From Vibrio sp. Isolate34 (GTDB lineage: Bacteria > Pseudomonadota > Gammaproteobacteria > Enterobacterales > Vibrionaceae), in contig NZ_JAKEUO010000017.1 in NCBI RefSeq assembly GCF_022397915.1, positions 1 through 64,000 of the forward strand: DNA of 64,000 bases, written 5' to 3'. The notes under the pieces are model-generated. The model did no database searches and was not told the DNA's origin. It worked only from the letters and a program-made list of their open reading frames with translations. A program made the translations under genes and the position numbers. Shown here in pieces: positions 57,734 through 64,000 of the stretch (within the stretch, counting starts at the first letter, position 1; each line of letters begins with the position of its first letter).

Positions 57734-58399
57734 TTATTCTATTTCAAGTTTGTAACCTATCCCGTAAATGGATTTAATGTAGTCACATTTTTCATTTATC
57801 GAGACCATTTTTTTGCGTAAGTTTTTAATATGGCTATCGATAGTGCGATCACTGACCACTCTTCTATCGTCGTAGATTTTATCAATCAATTGATCGCGAC
57901 TATAAATGCGGCCAACATTTTGATAAAGAAGGTGCAAAAGCCGAAACTCAGCTGGCGTTAAACTTAGCTTAATACCACATAGGACGGCGGTCATACTCGA
58001 TTCATCAATATCAATGGCGTTCTTTGTTGACGTGGCTTGGGGCTTGTTGGAACGGCGCAAAATATTTTTAACCCTCACGACCACTTCTCTCGGGCTGTAC
58101 GGCTTACATATATAATCATCTGCACCCAATTCAAGCCCAACGAGTCGATCAATCTCTTCTACTTTGGCTGTCGCCATAACCACTGGGATGTCACTGAACG
58201 TTCTCAGCTCTCGATAAATATCCAACCCGTCTCGATTGGGTAGCATTAGGTCGAGAATAATGAGTTTAGGCGATGCTTGTTTTACCCAGTCAATGACAAG
58301 ATTACCATCGATAATATGATGACTTTCAAGGCCAGAGTGCTCTAAGTACTCACACAGTACACTTGCTAATGCAGGCTCATCTTCGACGACTAAAATCAC
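57734..58399 (-). CDS. baeR: BaeR-like response regulator
   Basis: This 221-residue OmpR-family regulator has receiver Asp50 (KLIILDLMLPNRDGLDIYRELRTFSDIPVVMATAKVEEIDRLVGLELGADDYICKPYSPREVVVRVK) and a C-terminal winged helix (LTPAEFRLLHLLYQNVGRIYSRDQLIDKIYDDRRVVSDRTIDSHIKNLRKKM). The receiver and winged-helix blocks match E. coli BaeR very closely. BaeR controls envelope-stress and efflux genes. Its start overlaps the kinase stop by 4 bases (58396-58399). Confidence 0.85.
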   Translation of the reverse strand: MILVVEDEPALASVLCEYLEHSGLESHHIIDGNLVIDWVKQASPKLIILDLMLPNRDGLDIYRELRTFSDIPVVMATAKVEEIDRLVGLELGADDYICKPYSPREVVVRVKNILRRSNKPQATSTKNAIDIDESSMTAVLCGIKLSLTPAEFRLLHLLYQNVGRIYSRDQLIDKIYDDRRVVSDRTIDSHIKNLRKKMVSINEKCDYIKSIYGIGYKLEIE

Positions 58400-59823
58400 G
58401 ATTTTATTTCCTTTGGCAACGCTATGATGATTCGTAACCCACCCAATTCTGAGTGGTCGGCAGTAATGTGTCCTTGGTGCGCTTCAACGATATTTTTACA
58501 GATAGATAAGCCAAGCCCAGAACCGCCACTTGAGCGACTGCGCGATTTATCAACGCGGTAAAGCCTCTCAAACAAACGCGGGAGTGATGCATCAGGTACA
58601 CCTGGATCACTGTCTTCAACGTTGATAATAATACTATCACTAATGTCGGTAACATCTATCGATACATGCCCATTATCGCTAGTGTATCGCGCGCTATTTT
58701 CCAACAGATTCACAAACAGTTGTGTCAGTAATCTATCATCACACGAGGTTAACAGTGGGGCTGAATGGTTATAGTGCTTTGTTAATGTGATGTTTTTTTG
58801 TTCTAAACGGATCGAGTTTTGAACGATCACCGAATCAATCAGTTTATGTATATCAACGTTGTTTTTTACATTGAGGTTAAATCCGATGTCATACAGGGAG
58901 AGTTGATGAAGATCCTCAACGAGTTGACCCAGTATGATGATTTGTTGATGTAACGAGTCTATGTATTTTGGCTCAGGTGAGCGAATACCATCTTGTAGCG
59001 CTTCTAGTTCACTTCTTAGCACGGTGATAGGCGTTCTAAGTTCATGTGAAATATCCGATAACCACTGTTCTCTAAGTGTTTTTTGTTTTCTTAGTGTTTC
59101 GACTACACCGTTGAATATTCCGATGAGATCGGACAATTCATCATTGCCGCTTTTTTCAATGTAGAAATCGAGATCGCCATTTTCGATAGATTTGGCACCT
59201 TTCGACAAAGCACGCAATGGTTTCAAAAATCGCCTAACAAGAAACAAAGCGATAAAGAATGAAAGCAACACGGTAATCGATGCGATAGTGCTTACATGCG
59301 TCGTTTGTTGTTTGAAAAAGCTTTCAGCTAAAGGCCCTGATATTTCATCCATCTGGACGATGGAGACATACCCAATCACTTGCTCATTCTGTGTTATTTC
59401 GACTAGTGCTTGATGCTGACCATCTTCAAGGTGATGTAGGTTTTCAGGAGGTCCAATTATAGCTCGCCCGTTTTGATCTAAAATGTTGAGTCGTTGCCAA
59501 ATAGGTTGAAGACCTGGCGCTTCCGGCTCTCTTAATGGTGGTGGCGATGGGTGTCTGTCACGAGCATGTGGTCGTGAGGGGCCACCAATGCTACTGGCGA
59601 TTAAATGTGGTTCACGTTCTAGCCGCCTCCACTTTTCGGAAGGTGAGTAATATTGCTTTAAGTTATTGGCGAGTTCTTGAGCTAGGGCAATCTCATTATT
59701 ATTTGTGAAATCTTGGAGCCCTCTTTGAAAACTGGAGTTAATAAAATAGGTGAGTACAAAGAGCATGGTCACGCATACCATTAGTATTGAAACAAACAGT
59801 TTAGTGAAAATTGATATGCGCAC
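58396..59823 (-). CDS. baeS: BaeS-like sensor histidine kinase
   Basis: This 475-residue inner-membrane kinase has helices at about 8-30 and 178-198. Between them is a periplasmic loop with a proline-, histidine- and arginine-rich stretch (about residues 78-104) that could bind metal or polyanions. A HAMP domain follows, then phosphoacceptor His260 (LSDISHELRTPITVLRSELEALQDGI) and an ATPase domain (LFVNLLENSARYTSD, DSDPGVPDASLPRLFERLYRVD, GGSGLGLSI). The second domain has DSDPGVP, the BaeS form. Probably co-transcribed with baeR. Confidence 0.85.
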   Translation of the reverse strand: MRISIFTKLFVSILMVCVTMLFVLTYFINSSFQRGLQDFTNNNEIALAQELANNLKQYYSPSEKWRRLEREPHLIASSIGGPSRPHARDRHPSPPPLREPEAPGLQPIWQRLNILDQNGRAIIGPPENLHHLEDGQHQALVEITQNEQVIGYVSIVQMDEISGPLAESFFKQQTTHVSTIASITVLLSFFIALFLVRRFLKPLRALSKGAKSIENGDLDFYIEKSGNDELSDLIGIFNGVVETLRKQKTLREQWLSDISHELRTPITVLRSELEALQDGIRSPEPKYIDSLHQQIIILGQLVEDLHQLSLYDIGFNLNVKNNVDIHKLIDSVIVQNSIRLEQKNITLTKHYNHSAPLLTSCDDRLLTQLFVNLLENSARYTSDNGHVSIDVTDISDSIIINVEDSDPGVPDASLPRLFERLYRVDKSRSRSSGGSGLGLSICKNIVEAHQGHITADHSELGGLRIIIALPKEIKS

Positions 59824-59980
59824 GTTCTCTCCAGCAGTTAAAGTGAATTAGGACAGTAAAATGAGTTAAGAAAAAGGTGAGTTAAACCAATATTAATCCC
59901 CAATCGTGTGGGAAATGTGGACATTGATTTCTTTATTCATCTTAGGCCATGTATAAGCATCTTTTTGTTAGAAACGAATA

Positions 59981-60016
59981 GCGAGCTGACAGGGTGCTAT
60001 GCCCCATCAGCTCGCA
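59981..60016 (-). terminator. Hairpin between EF-hand gene and baeS
   Basis: GCGAGCTGA-GGG pairs with CCC-TCAGCTCGC. The minus-strand tail is only moderately T-rich, so partial read-through from the EF-hand gene into baeSR is possible. Confidence 0.5.
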
Positions 60017-60052
60017 TTGAATTATCACTATTTTTGGATAACCCTCTAACAA

Positions 60053-60298
60053 TTATTGACGTCTTGGTGGTGGTGGCGGAACTTCCTCTTCCGATAGACC
60101 ACCGCTTCCATCTGCGTCTAGTTTGTCAAAGTCATCGGCGAGCGGACCTCTGAGCTCTTCTAATTGTAATTCGCCATCACCGTTTGCATCCATTTCTTCA
60201 AAGCTTGGCATTTCTCTTGGACCTTCACGGCTTTCAGCACACGCTTGAAGCGCGAATGTCGATGTAAGTAAAAGTAATGCTGTCGTAATTTTTTTCAT
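60053..60298 (-). CDS. EF-hand lipoprotein-like protein, 81 aa
   Basis: The N-terminus MKKITTALLLLTSTFALQAC has a lipobox (LQAC), so it is likely a membrane-anchored lipoprotein. Two EF-hand loops follow: DANGDGELQLEE (residues about 38-49) and DADGSGGLSEEE (61-72). Both keep the calcium-liganding positions 1, 3, 5 and 12. The tail is PPPPPRRQ. It lies upstream of baeS in the same direction, 229 bases apart, which suggests a function with or a regulation by that system. Calcium sensing or buffering in the periplasm is plausible. Confidence 0.8.
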   Translation of the reverse strand: MKKITTALLLLTSTFALQACAESREGPREMPSFEEMDANGDGELQLEELRGPLADDFDKLDADGSGGLSEEEVPPPPPRRQ

Positions 60299-60599
60299 AA
60301 TTTAATTCCTATTCGTAACCAAATATAAGTGTATTTCTTTGACGCAAATAGGTTAGCGATCAAATTAGCAGAGAAAATGGATAAATCTAGGAGATGAAAG
60401 TTAGCGTTTAACTTTAATAGGGCATCAGATCATCAGCCCATTAAGTCAGGTTGTTTAAACCTCCATTGTTTCTACATAGTTTCCACATTTTCTATTTTTA
60501 TCCTAGTCCACTATTGAACCCATGAATTTAATGCCTTTGGCAATAAAGGCAGAAAGCTATCGTTGGTATTGAAATGGATTATTTTTTAGGAGCCGTAGA
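60299..60599. other. Divergent intergenic region
   Basis: These 301 bases separate the EF-hand gene and the DUF3466 gene and must hold both promoters. I see no strong hairpin, repeat or known operator. The ribosome site of the right-hand gene is TTTAGGAG at 60586-60593. Confidence 0.5.
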
Positions 60600-62639
60600 A
60601 TGAAGGCAATGGTAAAAAAATCAGTCGTTGTCTCTTCTACGTTGTTGGTTGCTTCTTATAGTAACGCTGCGCTTTATAGGGTGGTTTTAGAGGAATCACC
60701 AGTAGAAACGGAATCGGTGTATGGGGTTGCAGTTGAACCAGAGCTTGGTACAACGGATTGCTTTAGTACCAGTTGTAGTGACACAGACTACGCGTTCGCA
60801 GGGGAAGCTCAAAATGCAGAACCAGGTTTTTCCTTTAAAGAGGAGGTCCCTTTAGGTATCGATAACACGTTCTACTATTTGGATTATGACGATATCTATA
60901 GCTACTGCACGAGCGAACTTGGCTACGCGACTTGTGAAGCTTGGAGTTCTTTGTTGTGGTATGGCGATGAGGATGCTGGTATTGGAGGCTTGAAAAATGA
61001 GCGTGATGCATATTACGAGTTGAGCTATCAGACGAATTCCACGGCTTTTTATGACTCTTACTCGTTAAGTGAGATCCCGGATGTCGGTAGTAACCCACCT
61101 GATGTGAGCAGTTATAGTTATTCCTTTGTTGATGGAACAGAGGAGAAGGTGATCACTAAAGTTGACGAGAATGGTTTTGTTCTTGGTAACACCAGCAGTG
61201 GTTACTACAGCTATAACAACCAATATATTCAGTTGTATAGACAGCGTGGTTACTACGATACAGGCACTGAATTTACGGTTCTCCAACCTGAAGCCGATAC
61301 CAGTATTACGATCAGCGATGCTGACGGCGAAGCGAATATAATTTCCCAAATGGGAAGAACGATGGCTTTTGACTCTTTCAGTTATGAAGGAGAAAGCTAT
61401 GTGGTCGGAAGCGCGTCCGTTGCGACTTTTTATTACAGTGATGGATACAAAGATTATGACTCTCCGTACACATCCGACAGTGATGCAGAGGATCTAGATA
61501 ATTGTATCGATGGAGATATTGAGCCTGCTTTATATCCAGAGTGTCAGAACTTTGCTTTTGCTAATCGAGCTTTTGTCTGGAATATAACCGATGCGAATGG
61601 CCCCAATGATGATGGAAACCGTTTTGCTGTATCCGATTGGGAAACCAGTTCGACCTATTACTCTTACAACGATGATGAAGCTTCAGCACAGGCGAGTGTG
61701 AGGGCTGCAACGATTTCATCTAGAGGGACATATAGCTCTTATCCTGTTTTAGTTGGTTACAATACAGAGCTAGATGATTCTGATAACTTTCTTATGCAGG
61801 CTGCTGTGTTTAGGCCAAGCAGTACGTCAAATTTCAGCGTTTCGGAAAACGCTTGGACGACTACATTTATCGCTAATGCGACGGTAGAAGTGAGTGATTC
61901 ATACATTCACAGTAATTCTGTTGCAACAGATATTAATGAAAACATGATGGTTATTGGTTATGCAAAACGAGATGGTGATTATGCGTCGGATCGTGTGTCT
62001 GACAATCGTATGTTTGTCGCTGATGCGAATGACACAACGCCAACAGCCACATTCTTCGCAAGTTTAGGTGAAGACATTTTCTTTGATAGTGCAGAAGGAA
62101 AAGCAAGTGAGATCAATAATTACAATGAAATTGTTGGCTATGTTGACGCAGAAACTCACTCTGAAGTAGACGGCCATGAAAGAAGGCATCGCGGCTTCAT
62201 TTTCCCTTACAACGACACTGGTAGCGATGCTGATAGACGTGCAAGATATAATGATCAAGCTTGGTGGTTAGACGACCTAACTAACGGTGGTGACTACAGT
62301 GATGCTAACAACCACTTTAGGATATTGGACGCAACCGACATTAATGACGCGGGTGTTATCTCTGGGACGGCAATACAATGTTTTGCGAGTGAAAGTAGCT
62401 CCTCTTCTATGGCTTATGATTCAACCGCGCACTTTGCTTATTGTAATGATGGAGTGGGTGATGAGAGGGTGGTGGCAGTGAAACTTATCCCGATATCTGG
62501 AGCAACAAGTGAAGACATTGTTGAAAGAAGTGATGATAGCGCTGAAGATGTTGAACGTAGTGGTGCCGGTACCGGGTTATTGGTGCTTGTCAGTTTAATT
62601 TATGTGCTTTCTATGCGTTCAAGAGTATCTCGTCTGTAA
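60600..62639 (+). CDS. DUF3466 family exported protein
   Basis: This 679-residue protein begins with a signal peptide (MKAMVKKSVVVSSTLLVASYSNA) and has a Tyr-, Ser- and Asp-rich mature region. Recurrent stretches have the form DINENMMVIGYAKR, EINNYNEIVGYVDAET and DINDAGVISGTAIQ, reminiscent of the 'NNxGxVVG' repeats seen in extracellular HAF-type beta-propeller proteins. The C-terminal end (RSGAGTGLLVLVSLIYVLS followed by RSRVSRL) looks like a GlyGly-CTERM-type tripartite tail (glycine, hydrophobic helix, basic end), which rhombosortase would cut to release or anchor a surface protein. DUF3466 is common in Vibrio and has no assigned function. Confidence 0.8.
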   Translation: MKAMVKKSVVVSSTLLVASYSNAALYRVVLEESPVETESVYGVAVEPELGTTDCFSTSCSDTDYAFAGEAQNAEPGFSFKEEVPLGIDNTFYYLDYDDIYSYCTSELGYATCEAWSSLLWYGDEDAGIGGLKNERDAYYELSYQTNSTAFYDSYSLSEIPDVGSNPPDVSSYSYSFVDGTEEKVITKVDENGFVLGNTSSGYYSYNNQYIQLYRQRGYYDTGTEFTVLQPEADTSITISDADGEANIISQMGRTMAFDSFSYEGESYVVGSASVATFYYSDGYKDYDSPYTSDSDAEDLDNCIDGDIEPALYPECQNFAFANRAFVWNITDANGPNDDGNRFAVSDWETSSTYYSYNDDEASAQASVRAATISSRGTYSSYPVLVGYNTELDDSDNFLMQAAVFRPSSTSNFSVSENAWTTTFIANATVEVSDSYIHSNSVATDINENMMVIGYAKRDGDYASDRVSDNRMFVADANDTTPTATFFASLGEDIFFDSAEGKASEINNYNEIVGYVDAETHSEVDGHERRHRGFIFPYNDTGSDADRRARYNDQAWWLDDLTNGGDYSDANNHFRILDATDINDAGVISGTAIQCFASESSSSSMAYDSTAHFAYCNDGVGDERVVAVKLIPISGATSEDIVERSDDSAEDVERSGAGTGLLVLVSLIYVLSMRSRVSRL

Positions 62640-62834
62640 CTCTTTAAATTGATGAAGTTCAAAAGTCGCCTTCTTTTTCCGATAACATCGAAGGCGGCAC
62701 TAAGTCGAATTTATCCCTTTCGCTTAAAAGTTTATATGTGTAACAATTCAATAACATCTATTCCTCAGCTGTAAATCAAACCACCATCTTTCAATCCCTT
62801 GATAGCACTCATTTTGTTGTTGCGAGGCTCTTTG

Positions 62835-62852
62835 TGTAACAAATATTTTACA
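62835..62852. promoter_or_regulatory. TyrR box upstream of hppD
   Basis: TGTAACAAATATTTTACA matches the strong TyrR box TGTAAA-N6-TTTACA with one difference. It lies 127 bases before hppD. A weaker half-match (TGTAAC-N6-ATAACA) is at 62739-62756, as expected when a strong box is paired with a weak one. The rest of the 340-base gap holds only a GCCTTC/GAAGGC hairpin near 62667-62697 without a T tail. Confidence 0.6.
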
Positions 62853-62979
62853 ACTTGACGGGTTTTTAGCGTTATTGCCCATTTCCTTCCATCCATTCCA
62901 ATCTTTCCGCTTGTGGGCCAAATTTAATTAAGGACAAAAATCACGTAACACAAAACCAATAGGTACAAGGAGAAAGTTC

Positions 62980-64000
62980 ATGGTGGAGTCATACAACCCG
63001 CTTGGTACGGATGGATTCGAGTTTGTTGAATACACAGCTGTCGACCACAAGGGAATTGAGCAACTTAAAGCGCTGTTTGTGTCACTTGGTTTTGCCGAGA
63101 TCGCTAAGCACCGTTCAAAAGAGGCTTGGCTGTATCGACAAGGTGACATCAACTTTATCGTCAATGAACAACCACACAGCCAAGCTGAAGCGTTCGCTAA
63201 AGTTCACGGCCCTTCGGTATGTGGCATGGCGTTTCGTGTGAACGATGCAACTGCGGCAATGACACAAGCGTTCAGCGGCGGTGGTGAAGAGTACAAAACA
63301 GAAATAGGGCCTATGGAGCTGAGCATTCCTGCTATTTACGGCATCGGTGAAAGCCTGCTCTATTTTGTGGATCGCTACGGCAAGCAGAGCATCTACGACG
63401 TTGATTTCCGATTCTATGATGACGCGCAAGAGCGCATGGCGAAAGCCGACGTAGGCCTTTACGAGATCGATCACCTCACGCACAACGTGAAACAAGGCAA
63501 TATGGACCTGTGGTCTGGTTTTTATGAGCGTATCGGCAACTTCCGTGAGATTCGCTACTTCGACATTGAAGGTAAGCTGACAGGCCTTGTGAGCCGCGCA
63601 ATGACCTCACCATGTGGCAAAATCCGCATCCCTATCAATGAGTCTTCAGACGACAAATCACAAATTGAAGAGTTTATTCGCGAATACAACGGCGAAGGCA
63701 TCCAGCACATCGCCCTCGCTACGGATGACATCTACAAAACGGTGAAGACTCTGCGTGATCGCGGCATGGACTTTATGCCAACCCCAGATACCTACTATGA
63801 GAAAGTTGACGACCGTGTGAAAGGCCACGGGGAAGACACCGACCTGCTTCGCGACCTACGTGTTCTGATTGATGGCGCGCCGACCAAAGACGGCATCTTG
63901 CTGCAAATTTTCACACAGACAGTAATCGGGCCTGTGTTCTTTGAAATCATTCAGCGTAAAGGCAATGAAGGCTTTGGCGAAGGTAACTTCAAGGCGCTGT
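62980..64000 (+). CDS. hppD: 4-hydroxyphenylpyruvate dioxygenase (partial)
   Basis: 340 codons are present before the window ends, so only the last few residues are missing. This iron-dependent dioxygenase turns 4-hydroxyphenylpyruvate into homogentisate in tyrosine breakdown. The two-domain vicinal-oxygen-chelate fold is clear, and the iron ligands are seen as His in LYEIDHLTHNV, His in GIQHIALATDDI and Glu in PVFFEIIQRKGNEGFGEGNF. The ribosome site is AAGGAGAAA. In Vibrio, hmgA and maleylacetoacetate isomerase genes usually follow, outside this view. The TyrR box upstream fits induction by tyrosine. Confidence 0.95.
   Translation, partial: MVESYNPLGTDGFEFVEYTAVDHKGIEQLKALFVSLGFAEIAKHRSKEAWLYRQGDINFIVNEQPHSQAEAFAKVHGPSVCGMAFRVNDATAAMTQAFSGGGEEYKTEIGPMELSIPAIYGIGESLLYFVDRYGKQSIYDVDFRFYDDAQERMAKADVGLYEIDHLTHNVKQGNMDLWSGFYERIGNFREIRYFDIEGKLTGLVSRAMTSPCGKIRIPINESSDDKSQIEEFIREYNGEGIQHIALATDDIYKTVKTLRDRGMDFMPTPDTYYEKVDDRVKGHGEDTDLLRDLRVLIDGAPTKDGILLQIFTQTVIGPVFFEIIQRKGNEGFGEGNFKAL

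Overview
The window is from chromosome 2 of a Vibrio, most likely a Splendidus-clade relative (an inference from gene content and protein style). Three things place it: an RctB initiator gene next to an iteron-type origin, a parA2-parB2 pair, and six sites matching the chromosome-2 centromere motif TTTACANTGTAAA. No tRNA, rRNA or CRISPR array was seen.

Layout: (1) 0-11 kb: end of a broken IS5-type transposase, a small outer-membrane barrel, eptA, a zntB-mscS pair, a lipase-like hydrolase, ctlX, an ABC exporter, a DUF445 protein, an Lrp regulator and two small proteins. (2) 12-19 kb: a proline catabolic cluster read leftward (AraC-type regulator, putA, a detached PutA C-terminal domain, putP). 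The regulator's upstream region also holds a cluster of apparent RctB sites about 22 kb from the origin. (3) 19-28 kb: two paralogous PEGA/coiled-coil periplasmic proteins, a candidate small RNA, a PAS-LuxR regulator, pdxH, and a DctB-like kinase with a DctD-like regulator whose AAA+ domain is degenerate. (4) 28-36 kb: lapC-lapG-lapD-lapB, the c-di-GMP-controlled adhesin secretion and retention machinery without its adhesin, then fapA. (5) 36-45 kb: tmcA, three clustered centromere sites, parB2, parA2, the chromosome 2 origin and rctB, then a second RctB-site cluster. (6) 45-47 kb: two decayed oligopeptide-type ABC ATPase genes behind a Fur box. (7) 47-51 kb: a NADAR protein and a divergent solute-binding protein/hybrid kinase pair. 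(8) 51-58 kb: a GntR-regulated ABC importer cassette with two phosphatase-type enzymes, probably for an organophosphate or phosphonate. (9) 58-64 kb: a BaeSR-like two-component system with an EF-hand lipoprotein, a DUF3466 surface protein, and hppD (cut by the window end) behind a TyrR box.

The origin can be read at base level. It has a 39-mer, scattered 12-mers and a second 39-mer (the rctA-like inhibitory region), then one DnaA box, six GATC-containing 12-mers at 22-23 bp spacing, an AT-rich stretch with ATCA repeats, and a 29-mer over the rctB promoter. The 29-mer equals the 39-mer with exactly 10 bp removed from its middle. The same 12-mer and 39-mer elements recur upstream of the AraC regulator, and 12-mers recur just past rctB. 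These are the most interesting signals in the window, with the split PutA, the GAFTGA-less DctD relative and the decayed Fur-linked ATPases as secondary points.
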